Positions 24,292 to 34,869 of a stretch of 64,000 nt of DNA are shown here, in pieces (positions within the stretch are counted from its first letter, which is position 1; each line of letters opens with the position of its first letter). The notes beneath the pieces are model-generated. The model ran no database searches. It was not told the origin of the DNA and worked only from the letters and a program-made list of their open reading frames with translations. Made by a program: the position numbers and the translations under genes. Origin of the DNA: Eonycteris spelaea (lineage: Eukaryota > Chordata > Mammalia > Chiroptera > Pteropodidae); NCBI GenBank assembly GCA_003508835.1, contig PUFA01000683.1:1-64000 (forward strand), in the 5' to 3' direction.

Positions 24292-24349
24292 CACAATAGC
24301 AGTGAAAAAGCAATCCCCCAAACTGATAGAGGCAAAGTACAGCTCTCAT
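24292..24349 (-). CDS. Protease-like block 1, exon 1 (signal-peptide exon)
   Basis: ATG at 24349 opens a 19-codon hydrophobic leader (rich in Leu, Cys, Phe, Gly) followed by a GTAAGT donor. It leaves phase 1, the phase at which all later S1 entry exons of the locus begin. The short leader fits a secreted or membrane-delivered protein. Confidence 0.55.
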
Positions 24350-24359
24350 GTTGCTTCAA

Positions 24360-25590
24360 ATGGCTGTAAACGTAAGACAGGCTTCTAGTAGAGTAGTTAC
24401 CAGGGTTGAGATTAGAATGTCTGACATCATAATAACTGCTTGTGAGAAAACTACCTTCTTTCTATTATGATCAACCAACTAGAAAGTTATAGATAAGAAA
24501 TATAGCCAACTTAAATACAATTTAAAAATTAAAATAAAATTTAGCTCAATATTAACTTTTATTTTTGGAGTGGGAAAACCAATATCCCACCCAGACCTAC
24601 ACTTGTAAAAAATATGATGATGTATTTGGTAATATCATGTAATTTTAATTACCTGCCACATACACTTACTAATAAAAAGAATTAGATAGGCTATATGACC
24701 TGACAAGTTAAGAAAATACTGATTGATAATAGTTTAAAATAATTTATAGATTTAAATATAGATTTATATATGATAAAGATGGCATATTTCAGTTATATAT
24801 TTATTCACATATCCAAACTTACTCACTACTGTCAACTCAGAAATAATTATGTTGTAAATTTGTAGACAATTATCTCAAGACCTAGTTTTACTTCTTTCTG
24901 ATGGCAATCTGAAGCAAAAAGCAACAATCAAACAAATATTTACCAAACTTTTCATATGCACTGTGCCAAATGTGAAAAAAGAGGTCTTTGTCCTCTTGTA
25001 CTTTTCAATTTAGGATAGTACTAATTAGGTAAGGATAGCATATGCTGAACAGTATAGAAAATATAATAAAATCAATTATATAAAAATAAACTTATATTTC
25101 ACATGGTTTTATGATTTAATCACAGATCTCAGCTCATTTTATCATACTGCTTAGCAATTGTAGTGCTTGACTTTTATTCTCACATGACTGAAAGATGTCT
25201 TCTCTGTACCAGTCTTTATGTCCTTGTTCTAGATACTTTTATAGTTCCATGGCCATCCGATGGCTTTTTCCTCATCCTTTTTCACTTGCTCTGTGAGCTG
25301 CACTACAGTCAGTCAAGCTTTATGGTAACATTTAAAAACATTTTAAAGTAATACATTTGTAAAAATGATATTTGTTTACTAGTAAATACCCAAAATTAGA
25401 GAAGTGCAAACCTATTACAATGAATGAAAATATTGTAAAAGCTATTAAACTAATGCTTGAATTGTTTAAAGGATGACTAGGAACTAAGCAAACAAAATAA
25501 AAATGGAGTTCATACTCTGAAAAATTCTTTTGAGGCCTGTATGAAGAAATAAACATTATGTGGTATCCAAAATCTTGTAAATGAACAACA
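24360..25590. other. Upstream flank of the protease-like locus; no gene recognised
   Basis: AT-rich. The promoter of the minus-strand locus should lie just above 24349, but no GC-rich island or convincing TATA position is visible. Confidence 0.35.
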
Positions 25591-25750
25591 AAAATATTTT
25601 TGAAAAATTAAGATAGGCAAAGGTCCTAAGTAGATATTTCTCCAATGAAGACATATTAAAAGATGCTCAACCCCAGTAATCGTTAAAGAAATGTAAATCC
25701 AAACTACAATGGATACCACCTCAGATCCATCAAAATAGCTACTTTTGGGT

Positions 25751-25784
<34 letters not shown>

Positions 25785-26772
25785 TGAGATTTGGTAAGGA
25801 TGTGGAGAAATTAGAATTTTTTGTACCTTTGAGAATGTAAAATGATATAGCCACTGCAGAATACAATAAGGAAATTCCCCCAAAATTAAAAACATAATTA
25901 CCTATGATCCAGCAATTCCACTTCTGGGTATTCACCTAAAAGAATTCAAACAGGTGTTGAAGAGACATCTGTACACCTAGTTCACAGCAGCATTATTCAC
26001 TATAACTAAAACATGGAAGCAATCTAAGTATTCATTGACCAATAAATGGGTAAGCAAACATGGTAAGTACATACAACAGAATATTACCCAGCATTAGAAA
26101 AGAAAGAAATTCTGCAATATGCCACAAAATACATAAAACTTGAGGACACTAAGACAGTCACAAAAATACAAATATTATATGATTCAACTTTCATATTTAA
26201 AATTTAGTCAAAATCCTTAATACAGTAATAATGTAATGGGGCCTGACAGGAGGGGAAAATAGGAGTTATCGTCAATTGGTATACAGTTTCAGTTTTATAG
26301 GATGAACCCAGTCAGTCATTGGGTTGTCTGTCTGGTGGGGAAAATAGTTATAAGGACGAATTGTTATACAACAATATAAATGCATTTAATACCACTAAAC
26401 TGTACTCTTAAAAATAGTTAAGATGATATAATTTTATGTTATATGTATTTTGGCCAAAATAAAAAAAAAGGAAGAAAAATGAGTTCTGAAGATTAATGTA
26501 CAGCATTGTGACTGCAATTAACAATACTGTATTCTATACTTAAAATGTGCTAAGAGGGTAGATCTTGAGCATTCTTAACACACATTTAAAGAACAAATAA
26601 AAACATTTGTGAGGTATTGGGTATGTTAATTAGCTTGATTAATGTGGTAATCATTTCACTGTACATTTATCAAAACATTAAGTTGTACACATTAAGGATA
26701 TACAACTATTATTTGTCAATTATACCTCAACAAAACTGAAAAAAATCTATGTTTATACAAAAAAAAAAAAAT
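25590..26772 (+). mobile_element. LINE-1 3' portion (ORF2 end plus 3' UTR and A-tail)
   Basis: Contains typical ORF2 C-terminal nucleotide words (agatgctcaacc; tatgatccagcaattccacttc; agcattattcacta), then the 3' UTR and an A-rich tail ending near 26772. It is 5'-truncated and full of stops. Confidence 0.75.
25754..25782 (+). repeat. (AC)n microsatellite
   Basis: About 14 uninterrupted AC units inside the LINE-1 remnant. Confidence 0.95.
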
Positions 26773-26779
26773 CCAACTC

Positions 26780-29085
26780 ATTGGACCCAGTCTCAGGTCA
26801 AGAAACCTCAGACCGTTTGAAGACATCAAGCAAGATACATCTCAAGGTAGCACATCAGGAGGCTCCTGGCCCACATACATCATCTGCAACATTCCTCAGA
26901 ATTTCCTGAGCTTAATTTGGGTACCCCAAAGTGGATTTAGGGTCCTCTTAACTGGATCTCAATCTCCTGCACTGACTTTGAGTTACTTGAGGTGTTTTCT
27001 GTGAAAGCCTGTTCTCTTGGGTTGTGCCTGAAGGTGTATGAATTGCCTTAGGGCACATTAAGTTAGATATGGGTAGTTTGTGCTGATGTTGATGATCCAG
27101 GACTGGGTCTGGCATAAAGTAGGTTTTGGTTTCCAGAGGTGAGTTGGAAGTAACCTTAGACCCAAATAATACAAATCAGAGCAAGCAGACACATCAGAAT
27201 TCTCGGACTTAAGTAAGGTTACCTGCATTCAGTTTTAGGAATCCAGACTCAGCTTAGGGATACTCAGGGAATACACCTGGAAAATAGAAACATAGAGCAA
27301 AACACAGGGAACCCATAATCCATTTTATGAATCAAGGCATTCTCAGGATACTGAGACTCATTAAGGAGATATTTATTAAATTTATGGAATCCTGGAGTGT
27401 TTTAAGTATTCTAAACCTCCTCTTGAGTCCCCAGACCCACATCAGGGTGTATAGATTAAATTCACATATCCCTAGACATCAACCTATGAGTTTTTTATAC
27501 CCATACCATCAAATCTAAGACATACATCAATAGACTCAGACTCATTTCAAACAGACCCAGATATAGCTCATACTCTATCTGCAAAACCCAGACTTAACCA
27601 TTTCATGGGCACAAAACTTAGTACATATATATTTCCAGAAAGTACTTCAGAAGACCCAGATATACCTCAGAGACTCCACAAATTATCAACCAACCCTAAC
27701 CATCCACATGTGAGCTCACTTACAGTAGGCTTTCACAGATATTATACTAAATACTTTAGTTGATCCAAATTCATCCCAAAACATTCAGACCCACCTTCAG
27801 AATATTTAGCTCTGATTCTAGAGAGGTAGTTTCAGTTTAGATGATCCAGATCCACCTTAGAGTTATCAGGACAATCTAGGCAGACAACAAATAAATTTTA
27901 TAGTAACTTGGCTCAGCTCTTGAGATCCTGGAAACACACTGGAGAAAACAAATGCATCTGAGAGTATCACCAAGCAATCTTAGGTGACCCAGATTCATTG
28001 CAGACTCCTCTTATTTACCTCAGGGGATTCTAAACCAACTTCATAAGACCCAAGTTTAACTTAGGCACCTCAAAAAAATACCCAGTGGCCTCAGCCAATC
28101 ATAGAAAAACCCAGACTCACATTATGGGTTCAAGGCTTGGTTCATAGGATATACATACACATGACACTCATGTATGCCCACACACAGTTCAGGTGACCGA
28201 TAATGAGACTGGAACCTAAACTGTCTTCAGAAATCCATACAAGGCTTAGTATAAACAACAGGCCCACCACAGAGGTACCCAATGATCTAGGTACCCAACT
28301 CTCCTTAGGCATTGCAGGGTAACCTGTGTCTGCTTTCTGATAAAAGAATAAAGAAAAAAAACCCCCAAACCCACACACAGAGAGACCCAGACTTAGTTTA
28401 GAGGATCACAAATAACATGCCAGAACTCCAGACATAACTCATGGATTCAAGACACAAAGTGTCCAAGGCCCACCATTGTGAACCCTCAGACTCACCTAAG
28501 GAAACACATACACATAATTTGAAATCCAGAATCAGCTCAGTCACCCTTCCATGAGGAAAATGTAACCCACTAGTCTAGTTCTGTAATCAGCACAGGTAAA
28601 TTCCAAACTCATCTCATGGAACCTAGATTCACCTCAGTAGACCTAGACTCAGTTGACAGATCATATTCATTTCAGAGGACCTCACATAATATGCCACGTG
28701 ATTGTAGACACAAGCCAGAAAGATTGAATTTTTTAAAATGAAAATTCATAAGACACCCAGCAAAAGACTTCAGACACACCTAAAGGAACACAGAATCAAC
28801 TTGGACATCTGCAAATAATACCCCGAAAGCCCTACACGTGGCATAATAAATTCTGCACCCACCTCAGGGACCACAAAACTACTCAATAGTTATATGACAA
28901 AGCCAAAAGATCTCAAGGCACCTCAGAGAGGGCCACACTTACCAGAAACAATAAGCACAGGCCCACATGAGACAATACAGACTAATTTCGGGAAGCACAC
29001 ACCTTCCTCAAGAAAACCTGCACAAATACTGGGCACCCCCACAGAAGTTACAAATATGGATGATGGAAAAATATGAGCATGTGCG
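26780..29085 (+). repeat. Degenerate minisatellite, unit about 21 bp (left part)
   Basis: Words such as CACCTCAGGGGACCCAGACTC recur in diverged form at roughly 20-22 base spacing, for example at 28601-28690. Most units differ by several bases and indels, so the array is old. No open frame persists and no RNA gene was recognised. Confidence 0.65.
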
Positions 29086-31560
29086 TGACCTCTGATCTAT
29101 ATTTGTCTGTTTTATAAGTAATATGGTGGTTCAGTTAAAAATTCCAATTTTGTTGGAAGGAAAATGCATGTTTTTGGTAACAGAAGGTATAAATTATAGA
29201 AATTTATGTTGAAGGAAATTTCAATGTCAAAAGCAAGCTGATGCAAAACTAGAGTAGTATTTTAATGTTTCTTAGACTATTAGTCTGCTACTGATATTAT
29301 GGAAAAGTTTTCTGAGTAGAATATAAGGATTCTGTACTTCAACAAAATAAATTGTGTTAAATGTTGCCTTAACCAGTTTCTAAGGCTTTTAGAGAACATA
29401 TTAACATTAGCCCAAAGTCTGAGGACTAAACACTCCTAGCTATACATTTCATAACTCAGTCTGTGCCCAATAGTCAAAGTAAGTTCCAAAAGATAGGGCC
29501 TAGACCCTAACCCCTTGGGCTGCCTTGGTGCCAGAGGTCTTTAAGGTGTCCACTAACTGGGAGAGGGCAGAGGAGAAAGCAAAGTACAAAAAAGGCACAA
29601 ATTTTAGCTTCCATAATACTGGGACCATCTCGAGATGACCCTAGGCAATAAAAACCTTGTTGGCCTAGAGGGCTTCGACCTTGGTTGGCCTTGGTTGGCA
29701 ATGTCGGGACTGGGCATAAGCAATGAGCAAACTACAGAAGGAAAGGTACTGGAAGGGCCAATGTCCACCCAGCACAGGGAAGCCGAGGAGGGTGGACCTC
29801 ACAAGCCCTCACCCTTCAGGCAAGACTCTCATGAATGGGTTGTTTCCTCCTCCAACAACGGAGGCCTAAGCACTTGCAAGTTCCAGTCCTAGAAAAATCC
29901 ACCACAATCACAAGAGTGGAACCTCAGGTCACCTTCAGCATGTCAGGAAGGCAACGCTGAATTTTTACTAGATACTAGAGCTAACCTACTCTGTCCTGAC
30001 CCATTCCATGGTCCTCTCTCCAACACTAACTGCACAGTGACAGGAATAAATAGCCAAAAGTAGAGGCAGCTTCCTTGTCCACTGCACAGAGCATGTTTAT
30101 AGGGAACCTAAGGGTAAATCATTTAAAGACAATCTGCCTCTATGTCAGGGTTACCTTCTAGCAAAGCAACTACGTCACTGCAATCTGTTGAAAGTCAGCC
30201 CTCAAGGCAAACAGAAAGGGCCTTGCCAAGTTGTGTTAAGTTCTCAAGTGCTGTCAAATTACAGGGAAACAACAGCTAGGTACATTAATCTCGAATTAAC
30301 CCAGTTTCTTATGAGTCCTCACAGGTTCCTCCAGAAAATAAATCAGAAAGTGCAATCTATTCCTGTGAACCCATGGAAGATCTTAAGCTCTTGTTCTGGA
30401 AACTAGATAAGTCCACAAGTCCCAGGGAATCAGGGAACTTTTGTGTACTTTGAATTAACAAACTGCCATGAAAAAGTAACTTTATCGTCAATTACCTCTA
30501 CTATTAACTTTGTCTTCTTTCTTTTTTTTGCTAAGTTTATACGTTCTAGGTTATAAGGCTTCCTACCACCTTTACAGGGTGGAATGACCTCATGTTGTCT
30601 TCCTCGTGGGCCCTTAGAATAGGCTTTCAGTGATTTTTTATTCCCATAGGCAGGGACTACAGTTCTATCTCAGCTTTGAAGAAGTTAGAGAAGACAGACC
30701 TTCCTCCCTCAACATCCCCTTAAGATTAAGGGACTAAAATCTCTAAGGGAAATGATGTAGGGAGGAGGCAGCAAATTTGAAGTATTAGTCAGGCCACATT
30801 CTGAGACTACAATGTGCTGATTAGCCCTGCAGCCAGGCCAGAAGGACACCTGCAAAACAAAGGAAGGTTGGTTGAAAGAAAAGCTCACTTCTGAATATCA
30901 TCACTTCCTGCATGTATGTGGAGGGACTCTGATGGAGGATGAGTACCCTGGGAGCTACAGAACTAGTTCCTACTAAGGCAATGCAAAATATAATGATCCC
31001 ACACACCTCTGATGATGGTCAATGGATGTTAAAACAAACTCTCATAGGACAATACTGCCTAGTATCTTTTAGGTAATGTGCAGTTGCTGTTAATTCTTTT
31101 TCATGTATCTCAGTTGGGTGCCAAGTCATCCAAAGATAAGTATGAGACTTCTGACTGAGCAATTATCAGCTGTGCTTAAAATATTTAAAAGGGGAGATGC
31201 TGAGAGCTAGATCTGAGCCTCACTTGTGTCCGAATCATTGGGCAAAGCTATGCTTCACCATGTTGCAATCTACTAAGGGCAGAGAAGCAAACAATATAGA
31301 CAACTGCTTATGGTTTACCACAGATAACTGGGGCCTGGCCTTTGGAAGATTATTGTTGCCAGTAAGTTTCAAGTCCTGAGAAGACTCTCACATTCTCCTT
31401 GACTTTCAGATGTATATAATAAACACACTGAGCTTGCCTCAGAGTCACTGTATCTTCAGCAGAGTGGCGGTGTCCCAGCTGGCTCAGCTTTCATATGTAC
31501 TGTCTCTGTGTTTTTCTTCATTCTTCCATCATCCCTCTTAGGAATATTAACACTCTTAGC
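29086..31560 (+). mobile_element. Second class I endogenous retrovirus, truncated
   Basis: An AT-rich leader (about 29090-29480) similar to 470-920 is followed by a gag nucleocapsid to protease region (about 29490-30100), an unassigned broken region, and a 3' LTR from 31198. The protease active-site triplet region (L-L-D-T-x-A near 29960-29975) has a substitution and downstream stops. Reverse transcriptase, integrase and envelope are not recognisable. The element interrupts the minisatellite, which resumes to its right. Confidence 0.6.
31198..31560 (+). repeat. 3' LTR of the second retroviral element
   Basis: Starts TG right after the purine tract AAAAGGGGAGA (31187-31197). A TATATAATAAA cluster near 31411-31421 may combine TATA-like and poly(A) signal. 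A GC-richer U5-like part follows. The sequence differs from the LTR at 3540-3935, so the two elements do not share an LTR. Confidence 0.6.
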
Positions 31561-31589
31561 CATGCAGGTTGAGGCACATAACCATCTCA

Positions 31590-32275
31590 GAGTGCCAAAC
31601 CAATTCAAGTAATCCTACGCCAATGTTAGGGATCCAATGAAGTTATAAACTCAAGATCTATCTCAAAGATATTCAGACACAATCAAACATCATAAAACCA
31701 TACTATAGAAGGCCTAGTCTCCATCATAAGATCTAAATTCACCTCCTAGTAAATTTTTTCCACCTGATTGGGTTTAAACCACCAGAGTGAACACCAAAAT
31801 CACATTAAAGGATACAGATTCAGATCAGGAGACCTATTTTCAGCTTAGGAGATCCAAGTTCTACTTCAGGGGATTCTAGACACACCCCAGATCTCCCTCA
31901 AGATCTACTATTGTGAACTAGAGACCCACATCAGGGAACCCAGAATCTTTTCAGGCATATCAAGCAACACATCAGGGGACTCCAGATCTAGTAAAAATAA
32001 AGACACAGCTCAGAGACTTCAGAACCAATTCAGTTTGCCAGAACCACCTCAGAAGAGCATAAACCCACTACAGGGAAATAAGATTCTGCTTAAGCAAACT
32101 AAAACAAAGCCTCAGAGTATATCAATCACTACGGACCATATACCCACCACAAGGCTCCAGAAGATACCTCAAATCAGAAAACCCGTATTACTATGCTAAG
32201 AAACCCTAAATCCACTTTTAGGAGCCTATAAACCCACTTCAGTTAAATCAGATTCAGCTTGAGGCAGAGACCGTC
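31590..32275 (+). repeat. Degenerate minisatellite, unit about 21 bp (right part)
   Basis: The same recurring CACATCAGGGGACTCCAGATC-like words as left of the retroviral element, for example at 31921-31990. It is evidently the other half of one array split by the insertion. Confidence 0.65.
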
Positions 32276-32330
32276 TTCAGAAGAGGACAGAGTTTTCTTT
32301 CATTCCTGTGGTCTTTGAAAAACCAGCTGT

Positions 32331-32450
32331 GTCTATGGTCATGCCAACCTGAACAAACCCAATCCCGTTTGATCTCGGAAACTAAGCCAGAGTTGGGCCT
32401 GGTTAGTACTTGGATGGGAGACCACTTAGGAAGGACCAGGTGCTGTAGGC
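32331..32450 (+). pseudogene. 5S rRNA-derived sequence
   Basis: Full-length 5S-like sequence (120 bases against about 121) with several changes in the 5' half. It is not followed by a T-run terminator but by a SINE body. See the SINE entry. Confidence 0.8.
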
Positions 32451-32557
32451 ATAACAAATGAAAAATAAGGGTTTAAGGTCCTGACAAGGTGCTTGCAATC
32501 TGTGAGGTCAACCAAGGGTTACTTCAAAAAAAAAAAAAAAAGAAAAAGAAAAAAAAG
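32331..32557 (+). mobile_element. SINE-like retroposon with 5S rRNA head
   Basis: The first 120 bases (32331-32450) match 5S rRNA along their whole length, including GATCTCGGAA and GGTTAGTACTTGGATGGGAG, the internal promoter region. A body of about 75 bases unrelated to 5S follows, then an A-rich tail (32527-32557). ACCAGCTGTGTC at 32322-32333 and ACCAGCTATGTC at 32558-32569 look like a target-site duplication. Substitutions against 5S make a functional rRNA gene unlikely. 5S-headed SINEs are known in fruit bats (MEG-R family) and a few other mammals. Confidence 0.75.
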
Positions 32558-32569
32558 ACCAGCTATGTC

Positions 32570-34430
32570 ATCTGTTGAGTGTGTTGTCTGCAACTGTTGA
32601 TGAAAAGTATATCCAGGAATACAGTAAAAAGAACAATTATTAAAGGATGAAAAGGGATATTAAACCAGCAGCTGAGTCTGAAAGGAGCCAATGAAGAAAA
32701 TTTTAGTAAATGAAACACCGAGTGTCCTTAAGTGGCACCATGAGATTAAAGATAATCTGAAATTTTTTCTAGCTTTCAGTCTGGATGTTTTGCTGATGGT
32801 GTCTGAATACCTTGAGATGGATTTTGAGTTTAGGAGCTAGTTGGCATAGATGTCAGAGAGGTTTCAGGCAAAATGCACAGTATAGTAACTTCTAATTACT
32901 ACATAAGGCCTCCTCTGGAAGCCAGAATTATGTTCAATGCCAGACAATTATGAAGGACCACTCACTGAAGTTTGGAAGTTCCCTGATGATGTTGGTTGTT
33001 TTGGTAAGATTCCCCACAGACACAGTTATTTACTAAAGTAAAACACTGAAGACACAGCAGTTTTTGTGAACTTCCTGAGTTCAGAAAAAAACAAAACAGC
33101 TAAAAGCACAAAGTTTGACATTTTGTTATCTAATAGAGCACTGAACTGTTTTAGATTTACTCCCAATAACTTAGACAATTATTCTAAGACTTCTTAAGAA
33201 TTCAATGTTATAGCTTCCTTCTAGGGCCAGAATTTTATTTCTAAGGCTATAGCTGGAAAACATTTTGTAAACCTTTTGATTGCTGCTTGAAAAAAAAAAA
33301 CAAAAATGATGGTAGTGAAAGTGGCAAAAGGAGATACTCTTATTAAATAACTCTAGAGACTAATAAAATTCACATTAGATAATAGTATTCAGTCCCATTA
33401 GCAGGCAAATAATAATAGCCATAGTTGTCCTAAACGAAATGTCTCTTCAGGAGATACACAGGGTTTTAAAAAATATTTATCCCATATATTTGTATTTTAG
33501 AGTTCATATAAGCCATTGATGGAGGCATTGTCATATCTAATTCAGAAGAAAAAATTTATTGCTTAAAAGACAAATAGTCCCAAGTGAAGGTAAAACTACG
33601 CTGAGGAACATTTGAGCATATTACATAATAAAGCAAGTCAAGGAATACGTACTTTCACCCTCATAATAACAGTGTAGGTATTTGTATTCTTTATGTTACA
33701 GTGGAAGTATACATTGCCCTTCCTAAAAAGTACTGAGGTTTGTGAAAATTTTAAAGTCCAGAGGGAAAACCTAAAGATCCCTATAAAGTGTTAACAGGAT
33801 AATCTGCCGTCAAATCTGAGAGAGGTATAAGAATTTGTAGGAATCTGGGGGTTTCCTAAGGAAAGCAGATACATAATAGCAGTCAAAAATTAGAACTGTG
33901 AGATTGTGATTTGAGTTGTGTCAAAGAAATTTTGGGCTACTTGGAAGGATAGAGAAAATATTAAGGGGAAAATAGCCCATGAAAGGGAAAGAGGAAGAGA
34001 TAGTGCAAAGTAAGGTTTATAGAAAGCTACAGCTGCAATGGGAAAGTTATCATGGATAGCAACAGTGATGCTTGAGTGGTTAGAGATGAAAGAAGATCAG
34101 CAAAGAAAAACAGGGGATAAGAGGCTACCAGGAAATAGGGGCTTGGCTGGCATCTTGTATGGAAGTTGACCACCTGCTAATTTCACCTGCTTGGTTCTAA
34201 GATGTTAGGAAAGCTAACCACTCCTGATGTTTTCTGCTGCTGGGCACTGGAGAGAGGCTTGTTTAAGGTGTCCAATTGTGGTGGTCTTCCACTCAGCGTA
34301 ATTTTTATATCTTTTCAGTTAAGAAATATGAATCCAGGGTTGGGCTGTCTAGTTTCACAGCATTGTTCATAGTCAGAAAGATGAACAAGTCAGAAAGATC
34401 AACACCAGAAACCTGTGAAAAATAAATCAA
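32570..34430. other. No gene or named repeat recognised
   Basis: AT-rich single-copy-looking sequence with an A-run at about 33289-33300. Confidence 0.35.
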
Positions 34431-34439
34431 GGTTTAGGT

Positions 34440-34820
34440 AAAGAAAACCTTTATTCAAAAAGAATATTGCCACTTGCAACAAATGGGTGGATTGTGAGAT
34501 TATCATGCTAAGCGAAGTAAGTCAGAAAAAGATGAGAATTATATGATTTCATGCATGTGTGGGACATAAAACTGAAAACAACAAAGAAACAGGACAAACA
34601 GATAAATGGCCTTACCTAACACTTTTGTGGTTACCAAGAGAAGCCAGGAAGAGGAGAGACAGATAAGTGTAAAGCGAGTCAAATATTTGGAGAAAGAAAA
34701 ATTTAACTTTGGGTGGTGAACACACAATGCAAAATACATTGCCATAATGCTGAGTTGCACACTTGAAACCTATATAATTTTATTAACCCTATAAGGTTAA
34801 TAAAATTTAAAAAATAAATA
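34440..34820 (+). mobile_element. LINE-1 3' end
   Basis: Typical 3' UTR words (attatcatgctaagcgaagtaag; tggttaccaagagaagcc; actttgggtggtgaacacac; tgcacacttgaaacctatata) end in an A-rich tail. It is a short 5'-truncated insertion. Confidence 0.75.
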
Positions 34821-34835
34821 AAACTTATATCTCAA

Positions 34836-34867
34836 AATGAATGAATGAATGAATGAATGAATGAATG
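34836..34867 (+). repeat. (AATG)n microsatellite
   Basis: About eight tandem ATGA/AATG units directly after the LINE-1 tail, probably seeded by it. Confidence 0.95.
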
Positions 34868-34869
34868 GA

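Larger units (their letters stand above)
6814..24349 (-). pseudogene. PRSSLY: Y-linked triple trypsin-like (pseudo)protease locus with tryptophan-repeat array; possibly PRSSLY
   Basis: On the - strand, 14 exons are predicted from GT/AG sites and continuous phase. Block 1: 24349-24292, 23990-23828, 23445-23198, 22801-22665 and the start of 20144-13304. Block 2: 12783-12616, 11713-11454, 11283-11150, 11039-10719. Block 3: 9112-8977, 8609-8362, 7762-7631, 7086-6814. Each block follows the chymotrypsin-family layout: a phase-1 entry exon with the His region, an exon of about 250 bp with the Asp region, an exon of about 135 bp, then the Ser exon. Active-site residues are replaced in all blocks (His to Ser, Asp to Asn, Ser to Gln; His to Arg, Asp to Gly, Ser to Leu; Ser to Pro). 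Frameshifts interrupt the giant exon, the first exon of block 2 and the third exon of block 3. The serine-protease fold is firm. The symbol is a guess from the Y-linked, protease-like context. One gene or two to three tandem genes both remain possible. Confidence 0.6.

Noticed and set aside
32331..32450. Functional 5S rRNA gene
   Set aside because: It carries several substitutions, has no T-run terminator and sits in a retroposon with A-tail and direct repeats.
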